Notes: generated from the letters alone by a model not told the origin. Counted from the stretch's first letter, positions 29,351 through 38,651 are shown. The stretch: DNA of 64,000 nt from Chloracidobacterium thermophilum B (GCF_000226295.1 NC_016024.1:2619363-2683362), one strand, 5' to 3'. Numbers and translations are program-made.

Positions 29351-32098
29351 TCAGCCGGTGCTCTTGAGACCGCTTGAAATGGCGTTGATGGTCAACAGCA
29401 GATCCACCAGCAGGCTTTCGCTTTGTGTGTCATCCGATGCCGCGCGGGCCGCGCGCCAGGCCTTGAGGAGTTCAATCTGCCGCTGGTGCAGTGCTGCCAG
29501 CCCGGCCCGCCGGAGCTGCATCGTAAGCGCCGTTCGCTGGCGACGTTCCGTAAGCGGTACGCCAAAAACCTGCTCGACGCCACGGCGCGTCCGCTCAAAC
29601 TCAGCCAGAATGGTCGAAAGCACAGTCGTTCGGGCGATGGTATCAGGCACCAACTCGGCGTAGGCTTGCATCCAGGCCGCGTCAGCCAAAAGAAGCTGAC
29701 TGCCGGCATTCATCAGAAGCAGCCGGGTTGGATACCACCGCAGGGCCTCCTGGCGCAGTTGCATCAGCCACTTCGGATGGTGTGTGGCCAGCATGTCCAG
29801 CGCCGTGCCAAGTCCGTACCAGCCGGAGAGAAAAAACCGTGCCTGGCTCCAACTGAAAACCCAGGGAATGGCGCGCAGGTCAGCCAGGGTACGCTTTCCG
29901 GTACGGCGTGACGGGCGCGATCCGATTCGGCTGGCCTCAATGGCGTCTATCGGCGTGGCGTGGGCAAAAAATTCCAGAAAGCCGGGTAGTTCCAGCAACG
30001 CCCGGTAGGCGCGGTGACTCTCGTCGGCGAGGAAGTCAAGCACCGGTTCAAGGGGGTGGGGTGTTTTCGTAGTGGATTGCGCCAACAGGTAGGTTTCAAG
30101 CATCCCGGCTGTGAGCAGTTCGAGTTCGTAGGTGGCCGTGATGAGGTTGGCGTATTTTTGTGAAATTGTTTCGCCCTGTTCCGTCAGCCGCAGGCGTCCT
30201 GACACTGACTCCGGCGGCAGAGCGTTGAGAAAGCGATGGGTGGGGCCGGCGCCACGGCTCGGCGTGCCACCACGACCGTGAAAGAAGCGCAGCAGTACCC
30301 CACGCGCCTGGGCCACAGCCGACAAGGCCTGCTGGGCCCGGTAAAGTCCCCACAGACTGGCGACAGCGCCGGCGTCCTTGTTGCTGTCGCTGTAACCAAT
30401 CATGACCTGCTGCACAGGCGGCTGTCCGGGGCGCTGCATCCAGGCCAGACTGCGGCGCGTCATCGGATGGTCCAGAAAAGCTGACAGAATGTCCGGGCTG
30501 TGCCGCAAATCGTCGAGGGTTTCAAAAAGCGGAACAACCGGCAGCGGGCATACCAGTCCGTCGGACGTGGAGATGGTGAGCCCGGCTTCACGTGCCAGCC
30601 CGTACACAGCCAGGAGATCGGAAGTCGCGCGGGTCATGCTCACAATCAGCGCGCCCAGCCCTGACCAACCGTATTGCTGGCCGTACTCAGCCGCCACCTG
30701 CAGGGCGCCAACCACACGCCCAGCGGCATCACCAGGCGGTGCGCCAAGTACGGCCAACGGTCGCGTCTGGGCCAGTTCCGTTTCCCAAAACGCGCAGCGG
30801 CGGGCTTCATCCCACTGGTCATATTCGGCTTCTACGCCAGCGGCCCGGAGCCATTCGACAACCGCCTGTTCATGCACGGCGCTGTTTTGCCGGATGTCAA
30901 GTACCGCCAAGTGAAATCCAAACGTTTCCACCAGACGGAGCAGCGGCCAGACTTCTGATTCACACAACCGTTTTGCGCCAACCGCAAGCAACGTCTCGCC
31001 CAGCAGGCGCAGATCGGCAGCCAGCTCCGATGCCGCAGTGTAGGGCTGGCGCGCTGTCGGCCAGCCCAGTTCTGCGCCTGGCAGGCGGGCCAGCATGACG
31101 TTGACCGCCTGCCGCCACGACTCGTAAGGGTTTCGCTCCAGCGCCGACTGGAGAACCGGGTCGTGCGCTTCCCGCGCCGTGGACAGGTACGCCATCAGCG
31201 CCGCCGGCGGCGACTGGCGGCGATCCGAAAGGCTCATCCGCGCCGCCAGTTCTGTCAGCCGGGAACGGAACAACCGCAGTGCAGCCTGGCGGAGCGTGTG
31301 CAGAGACTCACGGGTCGTTTCCGGGGTGACGAGCGGGTGGCCATCACGATCCCCTCCAACCCATGTGCCAAACGTGATACGCGGCAGGTGTGCCGGGTCT
31401 GTCGGGCGCATCGCGGCCTCCATCCCCAGTTCATCCCAGGCATCGAGCAAGTGCCGGTCCATCCAGCCAACGGCTTCCGGCAGGGTGGTTGTCAGGTAAT
31501 GGAGAACGTTGCGGAGTTCGTCGGCGACCGTCGGTTTTTCGAGATAAATTTCACCGGTCCGCCACAGACGCTCCAGTTCGCGTTTGATCTCGTCCCGGAT
31601 GGCGCGGCGTTCATTGGGCGTCCACACCGAGTTTTCGAGCTTGACCAGAAGCAGGTAAAGCCGCCGGTGGTGCTCCAGCACGGTCGCCCGCTTGGCCTCA
31701 GTGGGATGGGCGGTCAAAACCGGTTCGACATGAAGCTGCGCGAGCGCCGTCAGGATGTCTGCCGCAGACCGTCCCTGGCGGCGTAGCTTGTGCAGCACTG
31801 CGCCCCACAGCCCCGGCTCGGCAGCACAGCCGGCGCTGGACTCAAGCGCCCGCCGGTTTTGCGCAGCGGCATTTTCTTCGGCCATGTTGAGCAGTTGGAA
31901 AACCACCGAGCAGGCCTGAACAAAACGCTCATGAGAGGTTTCTGGCAGAGGTGCCGTTCCCTCTATCGGGAGGGCCCGCGCCAGCTCTGGAGCGCCTGTC
32001 TCCGACAAAACCTCCTGAAAACACGCCACGAGAAACCGATAGTCGCGCTCGGCACGGGCCAGGTCAGCCAGCGCCGATGAAGCCGTAGGCACAGTCAT
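29351..32098 (-). CDS. ppc: phosphoenolpyruvate carboxylase
   Basis: 915 aa, full length. The ATG at 32098 has GGGAGG about 10 bases upstream. Active-site motifs are the catalytic histidine in VLTAHPTEAKR (about residue 135), the Lys/Asp segment VMIGYSDSNKDAG, the glycine loop FFHGRGGTPSRG and the C-terminal RAIPWVFSWSQARFFL. The enzyme carboxylates PEP to oxaloacetate, an anaplerotic reaction. The C-terminal end is SGLKSTG rather than the more common RNTG; the last arginine-containing tetrapeptide of many PEPCs is therefore altered. It is transcribed alone or after bioA (103-base gap). Confidence 0.96.
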   Translation of the reverse strand: MTVPTASSALADLARAERDYRFLVACFQEVLSETGAPELARALPIEGTAPLPETSHERFVQACSVVFQLLNMAEENAAAQNRRALESSAGCAAEPGLWGAVLHKLRRQGRSAADILTALAQLHVEPVLTAHPTEAKRATVLEHHRRLYLLLVKLENSVWTPNERRAIRDEIKRELERLWRTGEIYLEKPTVADELRNVLHYLTTTLPEAVGWMDRHLLDAWDELGMEAAMRPTDPAHLPRITFGTWVGGDRDGHPLVTPETTRESLHTLRQAALRLFRSRLTELAARMSLSDRRQSPPAALMAYLSTAREAHDPVLQSALERNPYESWRQAVNVMLARLPGAELGWPTARQPYTAASELAADLRLLGETLLAVGAKRLCESEVWPLLRLVETFGFHLAVLDIRQNSAVHEQAVVEWLRAAGVEAEYDQWDEARRCAFWETELAQTRPLAVLGAPPGDAAGRVVGALQVAAEYGQQYGWSGLGALIVSMTRATSDLLAVYGLAREAGLTISTSDGLVCPLPVVPLFETLDDLRHSPDILSAFLDHPMTRRSLAWMQRPGQPPVQQVMIGYSDSNKDAGAVASLWGLYRAQQALSAVAQARGVLLRFFHGRGGTPSRGAGPTHRFLNALPPESVSGRLRLTEQGETISQKYANLITATYELELLTAGMLETYLLAQSTTKTPHPLEPVLDFLADESHRAYRALLELPGFLEFFAHATPIDAIEASRIGSRPSRRTGKRTLADLRAIPWVFSWSQARFFLSGWYGLGTALDMLATHHPKWLMQLRQEALRWYPTRLLLMNAGSQLLLADAAWMQAYAELVPDTIARTTVLSTILAEFERTRRGVEQVFGVPLTERRQRTALTMQLRRAGLAALHQRQIELLKAWRAARAASDDTQSESLLVDLLLTINAISSGLKSTG

Positions 32099-32201
32099 GC
32101 TCTTTCCTGCCTCCCTTTCTCTTGAAAGGGCTTTGGTCGCCGCCCACGTCTGCGTGGGCTGCCGAAAACAGACACCCCGCGAGGCACCTAAGACTTGGAA
32201 G

Positions 32202-33587
32202 TTACAGCGACTGCGCCACTTCGGGGATAACCGTTTTCAACACATCCGCCAGTTCGTCTATTTGTGCGGTTGAAATCGCCAGTGGCGGCATCAGAACGAC
32301 GACATTGCCGAGTGGACGGAGAATGACTCCGTAATCACGGCAGCGGTTTGTCACGCGATAGCCCATGAGCTGGTCAGGCGGAAAGGGTGTTCGGGCTGCG
32401 CGGTCGGCCACAAGTTCAATGCCCACCATCAGGCCCCGCTGCCGGATGTCCCCCACGAGCGGCAGCGTCCGTAGTTCCTCCAATCGCAAGGCCAGGTGAT
32501 TGGCAACTGTCCGCACGTGGTCAAGCGTCCGGTTTTGCTCAAACAGGTCGAGATTCGCCAGCGCCACGGCACAGGCGAGCGGGTTGCCCGTGTAGGTATG
32601 CCCGTGAAAGAACGTCTTGAACTCCCCAGCCTCACCCAGAAAAGCGGCGTAGATAGCTTCTGTAGTCAGCGTTGCGGCAAGCGGTAAGTAACCGCCTGTC
32701 AGCCCTTTGGCGACGCACAACAGGTCAGGCGCAACGCCCTCGGCTTCACAGGCAAACATCCAGCCGGTGCGACCAAAGCCGGTGGCCACCTCATCACATA
32801 TCAGCAGCACGTCATAGGCCGTACACAGCTCGCGCACCCGCCGGACGTAGCCATCAGGTTGGGCCAGCATGCCAGCCGCGCCCATCATGACCGGCTCAAT
32901 AATGACTGCGGCAATTTCATCGGCGTGCTCAGACAGGATGCGTCCCAGTTCCTCCGCACAGGCCATCCCACAGCCTGGACGTTCAAGCTTCAGCGGGCAG
33001 CGATAGCAGTGCGGCTCCGGCACTGTCAGCGTCTCAAACAGCAGCGGACGGTACAGGTCATGGAAGAGCGCAATCCCGCCGACGGAGACCGCTCCCACCG
33101 TATCACCGTGATAAGACTCGCGCAGGTGAATGAACTTCGTCTTCCGTGGGCGTGGGTCTGAGCGCTGCCGCCAGTATTGAAAAGCCATTTTGATGGCGAC
33201 CTCGACAGCCGTCGAACCGGAGTCCGAGTAAAACACTCTGGTAAGACCAGACGGTGCAAGCTGCACCAGTCTGGCGGCCAGTTCGATGGCCGGTGGATGC
33301 GTCAGGCCCAGAAGCGTCGTGTGTGCCACCTTGTCAAGCTGGTGGCGGATGGCGGCATCGAGTTCAGGAGTGCGGTGTCCATGAGTGGTCACCCACAGAC
33401 TGGATACCCCATCCAGGTAACGCCGGCCTTCAAGATCGTAGAGGTAGCAGCCCTCGGCACGTTCAATGATGAGCGGGCGTGTCGCCTGCCATCCCTGCAT
33501 CTGTGTGAAGGGATGCCAGAGATGGGCTTTGTCGAGGGCTTCCAACCGCAAGTGGGACGACAGACTATCAGGACGGGCAGCAGACAT
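32202..33587 (-). CDS. bioA: adenosylmethionine-8-amino-7-oxononanoate aminotransferase
   Basis: 461 aa from the ATG at 33587; an in-frame GTG at 33605 would add six residues. It is a class III PLP aminotransferase with BioA hallmarks: HLWHPFTQMQGW near residue 21, VFYSDSGSTAVEVAIKMA, FIHLRESYHGDTVGAVSVGG, DEVATGFGRTGWMFA and the PLP-lysine motif LLCVAKGLTGGYLPLAAT. It transaminates KAPA to DAPA in biotin synthesis with SAM as donor. No other bio gene is in the window. Biotin links functionally to carboxylases but not to the adjacent PEPC, which needs none. Confidence 0.96.
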   Translation of the reverse strand: MSAARPDSLSSHLRLEALDKAHLWHPFTQMQGWQATRPLIIERAEGCYLYDLEGRRYLDGVSSLWVTTHGHRTPELDAAIRHQLDKVAHTTLLGLTHPPAIELAARLVQLAPSGLTRVFYSDSGSTAVEVAIKMAFQYWRQRSDPRPRKTKFIHLRESYHGDTVGAVSVGGIALFHDLYRPLLFETLTVPEPHCYRCPLKLERPGCGMACAEELGRILSEHADEIAAVIIEPVMMGAAGMLAQPDGYVRRVRELCTAYDVLLICDEVATGFGRTGWMFACEAEGVAPDLLCVAKGLTGGYLPLAATLTTEAIYAAFLGEAGEFKTFFHGHTYTGNPLACAVALANLDLFEQNRTLDHVRTVANHLALRLEELRTLPLVGDIRQRGLMVGIELVADRAARTPFPPDQLMGYRVTNRCRDYGVILRPLGNVVVLMPPLAISTAQIDELADVLKTVIPEVAQSL

Positions 33588-33632
33588 AGGCGCTTGTGAC
33601 CTCACGCCGGCCTGTTTAGCGAAAACGCTGGC

Positions 33633-33669
33633 AAAAATGAAGGCCGTTACCTGTGTTCAGGCAACGGCC
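33633..33669 (-). terminator. intrinsic terminator after ferredoxin gene
   Basis: GGCCGTTACCTG (33642-33653) and CAGGCAACGGCC (33658-33669) form a 12-bp stem with one mismatch. On the minus strand it is followed by TTCATTTTT, 24 bases past the ferredoxin stop. Confidence 0.8.
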
Positions 33670-33692
33670 GTTGAAATCAAGTGCAGGTGGGT

Positions 33693-33929
33693 TCACTCAG
33701 CGCCGTCGTTGCCAATGGCTTCCACCGGGCAGGCATCCATGGCTTCCATGCACTGCTCCATTTCCTCATCGTTTTCAGGCTGTTTGTAAACGTAGGAATA
33801 GCCACCATCGTCGTTGCGCGTGAAGTTGTTGGGTGCCGTATCGCGGCACACGTCGCAGTCAATGCACTGGGTGTCCACGTAGAACATCCCAGGTACGTTG
33901 TCTGGATACTTGTCTTCAACCGATGCCAT
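33693..33929 (-). CDS. single-cluster bacterial ferredoxin
   Basis: 78 aa from the ATG at 33929, chosen because GAGG lies about 9 bases upstream; an ATG five codons earlier overlaps that site. The cluster ligands are C-x2-C-x2-C in TQCIDCDVCRDTAPNNF and a single distant cysteine in MDACPVEAI. This fits one [4Fe-4S] cluster in a fold where the second motif no longer binds iron; a [3Fe-4S] form is possible. The protein is strongly acidic, as expected of an electron carrier. It is monocistronic, with its own terminator and an unusual hairpin upstream (34055-34090). Confidence 0.9.
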   Translation of the reverse strand: MASVEDKYPDNVPGMFYVDTQCIDCDVCRDTAPNNFTRNDDGGYSYVYKQPENDEEMEQCMEAMDACPVEAIGNDGAE

Positions 33930-34299
33930 TGCTTGGTACCTCATTCAGGGAAGTTGAGTCGTCAGAAGTGGCAGAACCCCGGCACGCTAGTTCTTCCGGC
34001 GTTCGTCACTCCGACTGCCGGATACTGCCGATGGCGTGAAGCTAGTGCAAGACGGGAAGTTTTTTCAATACTTTCATTGAAAAAACTTCCGGCTGTTGTC
34101 CTGTAGGGTGGGGAACCGCCAACGGGGAACAACACGGTATGGACATCGTCGCCAAGGATGTGTTTGGTAGCAGACAATTGAATGAGACTTGGAGCCAAAT
34201 CGGCCAGGTTTCCGCAGGGTCATTTGACGCCGGGCAGCTACATGGGTAGCGTGCAACGACACACCGAGTTTGTACCCAGACCGTTCCGTTCGACCAAGT
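33930..34299. other. divergent intergenic region between ferredoxin and roadblock-like gene
   Basis: 370 bases without a supported gene. It must carry the promoters of both divergent genes and contains a perfect inverted repeat (next entry). Short open frames on the minus strand read through the hairpin and have no motif. Confidence 0.5.
34055..34090. promoter_or_regulatory. perfect 15-bp inverted repeat in divergent intergenic region
   Basis: Arms GGAAGTTTTTTCAAT (34055-34069) and ATTGAAAAAACTTCC (34076-34090) are exact complements around ACTTTC. It lies 126 bases upstream of the ferredoxin start and 210 bases upstream of the plus-strand gene. It could be an operator or an RNA hairpin; the function is unknown. 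Confidence 0.7.
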
Positions 34300-34659
34300 A
34301 TGTCTTTCGAGACCATCATGCGTGGCGTGCTCGACCGGATTGAGGGAGCACGTGGGTGGGCCTTCCTCGCCGATGACGGGGAAATTGTCTTTCGTCAGAC
34401 TGTCGGCGACTTTGAAACGCTGCCCTTGTTGGCAGCCTACCACGGCATTACCGTGGGCAACTACCGCCGGTTTGGACTGCGAAGCCTGCTGGAAAACATC
34501 CGTACTATTGTCTGCACGTACGACGAGGCCGTTTGTATCCTGAAACTGTTTCCAGAGAACTACTTTCTGGTGCTCGTTCTGGCGCGTGAGTCCAATGTCG
34601 GCTATGCCCTGTGGCTGCTGGAGCAGGCGATGCCGGCCCTGCTCGAAGAAATCGGATGA
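34300..34659 (+). CDS. roadblock/LC7-like domain protein
   Basis: 119 aa from the ATG at 34300 (MSFETIMRGVLDRIEG); an ATG ten codons earlier is possible. The layout matches roadblock/LC7 domains: an N-terminal helix followed by ARGWAFLADDGEIVF, a long helix, then NYFLVLVLARESNVGYALWLLEQA and a final helix. Bacterial members such as MglB regulate Ras-like GTPases in polarity and motility. No MglA-type GTPase is adjacent, so the partner is unknown. The call rests on fold pattern, not on a catalytic motif. Confidence 0.6.
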   Translation: MSFETIMRGVLDRIEGARGWAFLADDGEIVFRQTVGDFETLPLLAAYHGITVGNYRRFGLRSLLENIRTIVCTYDEAVCILKLFPENYFLVLVLARESNVGYALWLLEQAMPALLEEIG

Positions 34660-34727
34660 CCAAGCTGGCCGGTGGCCACTTTCCGTGGCTCAGGTCCTGT
34701 AAGCCCAGGTCGGCAGGTCACAACGGC

Positions 34728-35519
34728 TCAGGCTGATTTGATGAGACGGGCAAAGGCGCGCAGTCCGTTGACGATGTCCTGCTGGTCAAAGGTACGGGTC
34801 AGAGTCCGCTCGATTTCATCGCTCATCTGGCCAATCCGACTTTTGAAGGACTGCTCAGCCCGCTCAATGGTGTGCTGAAGGGCGAGAATATCCTGGTGCG
34901 TTTTGGCGCTGCTGGTGGCCAGAGTCGCCAACTCGTCGGCAATCTGTTTGACCTGGCTGCGGAGTTCCCCCAACTCAGCCTTGACCTCCGCGAGGTCATG
35001 TTTGAGCTTCATGGTGTCGTCGCGTGGAAACCGGGCTTCTTCGCCGATGTCCGTCAGCTTGCGGTGCAGGTAGTCATACGCCGCGCCAAACGGACGAAAG
35101 ACCATCGTGACCAGGTAGAACCCGGCAAACCAGTATCCCACGCTGCCACGGGTGAAATAGGCAAGTCCGCCAATGACGAGGGCTGAAAGCACGTGCAGCC
35201 CAAGGGCCACCCAGAGCGTCGTACGTTGCGTCCGTTTGACGTAAGCCAACCGCTCGTCACTGACGGTCAGCCCGGCCTCACGCGAGCGCTCCAGCTCGAA
35301 CTGGACGGATTTGGCCTGGAAGTGGATGTCCCATGGAACGGTCAGAATGAGCAACAGCCATATCAGGCAAACGACACCCATGCCGATGTCGAGTGCCAGC
35401 CCCGGAGTGAGTGCCGGCATCTGCCAGCCGCTCATCCAGGCCGTGACGGCAAACACGATGAGCAGCCCAATGCCGATAAAGGCCGTGGTGAAAAGCGCTC
35501 TCAAAAATCGCTCGAACAC
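34728..35519 (-). CDS. membrane protein with C-terminal coiled coil, function unknown
   Basis: 263 aa starting at a GTG (35519) preceded by AAGGGGGAAG. Four transmembrane segments are suggested (FIGIGLLIVFAVTAWM, IGMGVVCLIWLLLILTVPW, TTLWVALGLHVLSALVIGGL, YWFAGFYLVTMVF). A coiled coil follows from about residue 165 to the end (MKLKHDLAEVKAELGELRSQ, HQDILALQHTIERAEQSFKS). No known family is recognised. It is the last gene of a minus-strand run that includes the zinc-ribbon coiled-coil protein; a role as membrane scaffold is speculation. Confidence 0.7.
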   Translation of the reverse strand: MFERFLRALFTTAFIGIGLLIVFAVTAWMSGWQMPALTPGLALDIGMGVVCLIWLLLILTVPWDIHFQAKSVQFELERSREAGLTVSDERLAYVKRTQRTTLWVALGLHVLSALVIGGLAYFTRGSVGYWFAGFYLVTMVFRPFGAAYDYLHRKLTDIGEEARFPRDDTMKLKHDLAEVKAELGELRSQVKQIADELATLATSSAKTHQDILALQHTIERAEQSFKSRIGQMSDEIERTLTRTFDQQDIVNGLRAFARLIKSA

Positions 35520-35619
35520 GACTTCCCCCTTTTCACCGCCGGGTCAGTTCCTGCCTGCGCAGCCGGAGAGGTCCGCGCTCATAAGGCTTGCCCCGTCCGG
35601 TGTTATGGTTCCGTCCGTG

Positions 35620-36378
35620 TCAGGAGTCGGCGCCTGCTGCAGCAACCTGTTCGGCAGAGGCTGTCGCACTCCCTTCCGGGCGGTAGAAGAGAATGCGTCC
35701 GCAACTGTCACAGGTGTGGATACCAATTCCCTGCCGCACCAGACTATAGACCTGTGGACGCAGCCGCATCCGGCAGGCCGAACAAGTGCCATTGATGACC
35801 TGCGCCAAGGCGTGTCCGCCCCGGAGTTTGGCCACGCGGGTGTAGTTGGTGAGCCACGTTTTTGAAATCTTGGCCTCCATTTCGCGCCGTCGAGCACGGA
35901 TCTGTTCGACTTCCGCCAGATAGGTAGCCTCAGCCCGGGCATTTTCGGCCAAGGCGGCATCGGTTTCAGCCCGGCGCTTTTCAATTTCGGGAGCATGTAG
36001 AGCGACTTCGGCTTCGAGTTTGGCCGCTTCGGCGCGGGCTTCAGCAATTCTGGACTCGCACTGCGCCACAGATTTTTTGGCCATATCTATTTCCCGGATG
36101 GCCGTTTCGTATTCGCGTTGATTGCGGACGCGCTGAAGGTCCGCCGTATATTTGGCAAACAGGGACTGGAAATGCGCAAGATCGCTTTCGAGGTCACGGA
36201 GGCGACGACGGACAGCATCAAGATTGGTCTGGGCGGCTGTAAAGGCAGCTATCTGTTGCTGAAACTCGGATTCAATCCTTTGACGTTCGGCAGCGAACTG
36301 ACGGGTTTTGGTCTGACACTCAGCCAGTTGACGGTCTGTTTCCTGTAGAGCGATGAGCAGTTCCAAGTCCTGACTCAC
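35620..36378 (-). CDS. coiled-coil protein with C4 zinc ribbon (DUF164-type)
   Basis: 252 aa from a GTG at 36378, supported by GGAGGT about 7 bases upstream. Residues about 10-170 form a long antiparallel coiled coil (QLAECQTKTRQFAAERQRIE and following). A zinc ribbon with CSAC and CDSCGR pairs lies near residues 198-230. This architecture defines the widespread C4-type zinc-ribbon family, proposed to bind nucleic acids; no reaction is known. It is on the same strand as its neighbours, with gaps of 100 and 155 bases. Confidence 0.85.
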   Translation of the reverse strand: MSQDLELLIALQETDRQLAECQTKTRQFAAERQRIESEFQQQIAAFTAAQTNLDAVRRRLRDLESDLAHFQSLFAKYTADLQRVRNQREYETAIREIDMAKKSVAQCESRIAEARAEAAKLEAEVALHAPEIEKRRAETDAALAENARAEATYLAEVEQIRARRREMEAKISKTWLTNYTRVAKLRGGHALAQVINGTCSACRMRLRPQVYSLVRQGIGIHTCDSCGRILFYRPEGSATASAEQVAAAGADS

Positions 36379-36533
36379 GGATACCTCCTATCGGGATGGG
36401 ACAGGAATGCGGGATTGGAGACTACTACCTTGTTCCAAGCGAAGCAAGGAACCGCAACCCAGTGGAGGTTTCCTTGCATTCCGGGTGAGAGTGCTCTCAG
36501 GAGAGGCGGTCGAGGCTCACCGCCACAACCAAC

Positions 36534-37085
36534 TCATTCGATTTCGTCGGGCAGCAGGCAGAGACCCTCCGACGTGACCGGCGTCCCGGTACGCGACCAA
36601 AACTCGAAGGTCAGCGTTCGCCGGCCGGCTTCGGTAGCATATTCCAGGTGCAGCATGTCGCGTGGGTGTTCGCCTGTGTTGCGGTAGAACCGCAGATTGC
36701 GCGCGGCTACGAGCTGGTAATCCCGCTGGCGCCAGGTGAGTTGCTCCGGCGGTGATTCCGGGTCCAGTTCCAACGCTTCGACCTCGCCATACTCGGTCGG
36801 ATCAAGGGGAAAGGAAACCACGGCGCGGCCGGTCGTGTCTTGAGGGTTGGGCTGATGAACCTCGATGAAATGACGCCGTTCGCCATCCGTGACTTCAAAC
36901 TGCCAGAACACCAGAGTTTGTTGCCCGATGTCCACAAAGCGATGGGCTTTGTCAATGACCCACCGGCCCGGAAGCGGACTCGTCGGGGAAAGAACGATTG
37001 TGTCTCCGGCGCTCAAATCGGCCAGGGCGCGGGTCTTACGTTTGGGTGTGGGGTCTTTTTTTCCAAAGAAAGAAAGCCAGCCCAT
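36534..37085 (-). CDS. conserved hypothetical protein, possible DUF4178-like fold
   Basis: 183 aa from the ATG at 37085, with GGAGGT about 7 bases upstream; an earlier in-frame start at 37109 would precede that site. A short membrane-proximal segment (MGWLSFFGKKDPTPKRK) precedes an all-beta domain rich in Trp and Phe (GRWVIDKAHRFVDIGQQTLV, RRHFIEVHQPNPQ, LRFYRNTGEHPRDMLHLEY). It might be a DUF4178-like domain, but this is only a resemblance. The gap to the response regulator upstream is 38 bases, so the two are probably cotranscribed. Confidence 0.6.
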   Translation of the reverse strand: MGWLSFFGKKDPTPKRKTRALADLSAGDTIVLSPTSPLPGRWVIDKAHRFVDIGQQTLVFWQFEVTDGERRHFIEVHQPNPQDTTGRAVVSFPLDPTEYGEVEALELDPESPPEQLTWRQRDYQLVAARNLRFYRNTGEHPRDMLHLEYATEAGRRTLTFEFWSRTGTPVTSEGLCLLPDEIE

Positions 37086-37123
37086 GAAAGTCACCTCCGA
37101 GTTGCCCAACCCTGTTGCCTTGG

Positions 37124-37516
37124 CTAGGCGCGTCCCGTCCGGTCTGCCACCCGGCGCAACAGATCGGCTATCTCGAAAGGTTTACGCACGCAGTCTTCAG
37201 GGGCAAGGTTGAATTCCGACGAAGCCAGAACCTCATCAATCTTCTCGGACGCCGAGCAAATCAGAATCGGCACCTGCCATAGTTCCGGGTTGTCGGCAGC
37301 GCGAATGACCTCGATCAGGTGTGTTCCATCAATCACCGGCATCATGATGTCGAGGATGATCAGGTCCGGGACACGCTTTTTGAGCAGCATCATCGCGCCG
37401 ATGCCATCCTCCACGGCGGTCACTTCATAGCCATCGTGGGTCAGCAGTTCAGTCAGCAGTTCACGGACATCGGCATCATCATCCACAACAAGAACGTGTT
37501 TTTTGGTGTCGGTCAT
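37124..37516 (-). CDS. single-domain CheY-like response regulator
   Basis: 130 aa with only a receiver domain. The acidic pocket is Asp12-Asp14 (VVDDDADVRELL), the phosphoacceptor is Asp56 in LIILDIMMPVIDG, and the conserved lysine is Lys112 in RKPFE. No output domain is present, so it signals by protein contact as CheY or Spo0F do. No histidine kinase is nearby. It sits between a glycerolipid-type acyltransferase and an unknown protein on the same strand, with gaps of 52 and 38 bases. Confidence 0.93.
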   Translation of the reverse strand: MTDTKKHVLVVDDDADVRELLTELLTHDGYEVTAVEDGIGAMMLLKKRVPDLIILDIMMPVIDGTHLIEVIRAADNPELWQVPILICSASEKIDEVLASSEFNLAPEDCVRKPFEIADLLRRVADRTGRA

Positions 37517-37568
37517 GGGTGTGCTGTGCAGAGGCTAACCAAGGTGTCTTACGTTCCTGGAGGGAACG

Positions 37569-38651
37569 TCAAAAAAAGATGCCTTCGCGCTCTTCAAGAC
37601 CGCGATCAATGAGGCGACGAATTTCGCGTTTGACCCGGTCCACCTTACGTTGAATGACCTCGTCGCGGTCATCCGGGTCGCCGCGAAAGATGAGCGGTTC
37701 GCCGAAGTAGATGCGATATTTGGTCGGAAAAGGAATCATCCCCAACACACCCAGCCAGGGGAAGGTCGGCGTAATGGGGAAATACGGCATGCCGAGCAGC
37801 CTGGCGAGCGGTTTGCAGTCCACAAAACTGGGGGCCTGTTCTTCGCCGCCAATTACGCCAAAGGGAACAATGGGCGTGTTGGTAGCCAGCGCCAGCCGCA
37901 TAAAACCCAGCCCAAACCGGACGAGTTTGTAGCGGTCTTTCCAGACCTTGCCGGAGCCGCGCGCACCTTCCGGGAAAACCAGAATGGCCTCGCCTTTCTG
38001 AAGCAGGCGCTCACAGTTGAGTGGGTCGCCAACAATAGCACCACTGCGCTGAAGCAAGGTGCCCAGCAAAGGCATTGTGGTGAACCACCGCTCCACCATA
38101 GCACGGCACAGCCGGGGGGGATTGGCTTCAAGCAGCATGGCGACCGCCACCATGGCCCCATCAATGGGCAGTTGCCCGCTATGGTTGCCAATCAGCAACA
38201 CACGTCCCGGAGGGACATGCTCGATGCCGTAGGTTTGTACCCGCCAGTAATGCCGGTAGAGCCGTGCAAACAGGGAATATCCGTAGCGTGCTGTTCCGGG
38301 GTGCAGTCCCCAGGAGTCATAGCCATACTCGTTGACCGCCGTTGGAATCTGGCGCATCCTGGCATCCACCTCAGCGTCCACCAAGCGGTCAGCCAAGGCG
38401 GCCATCCAGCCACTTGAGGTGACGGTAGGCAGGAGGTTGCGTGGCTTGGACCGACGGCGTAACCGGGCCGCAGCAGGTGTTGCCGTTGGTGGAGGCGACT
38501 CCGGTGTGGGCAATAACCGGAGCGTGGGTTCATTGTCCAGACGTTGAATAGTAAGGACTTTTTTCCGGGGTGCCGGCTTGGGCTTTTCCGGTGCCGTGTC
38601 TGCCGGGGAAATAACGGTGAGGGGCGGCAGCGTCGAACGTTTACGGGCCAT
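37569..38651 (-). CDS. PlsC-like lysophospholipid acyltransferase
   Basis: 360 aa from the ATG at 38651, which has GGAG about 10 bases upstream. The N-terminal 75 residues are proline- and lysine-rich and probably disordered. The acyltransferase domain at about 145-360 has GNHSGQLPIDGAM, with the catalytic His and Asp spaced as in the subfamily reading NHxGxLPLDG, followed by FPEGARGSGK and PIVPFGVIGGEE. It would transfer acyl chains to lysophosphatidic acid or a related glycerolipid at the inner membrane; the substrate is not decided. It is first in a run with the response regulator. Confidence 0.85.
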   Translation of the reverse strand: MARKRSTLPPLTVISPADTAPEKPKPAPRKKVLTIQRLDNEPTLRLLPTPESPPPTATPAAARLRRRSKPRNLLPTVTSSGWMAALADRLVDAEVDARMRQIPTAVNEYGYDSWGLHPGTARYGYSLFARLYRHYWRVQTYGIEHVPPGRVLLIGNHSGQLPIDGAMVAVAMLLEANPPRLCRAMVERWFTTMPLLGTLLQRSGAIVGDPLNCERLLQKGEAILVFPEGARGSGKVWKDRYKLVRFGLGFMRLALATNTPIVPFGVIGGEEQAPSFVDCKPLARLLGMPYFPITPTFPWLGVLGMIPFPTKYRIYFGEPLIFRGDPDDRDEVIQRKVDRVKREIRRLIDRGLEEREGIFF

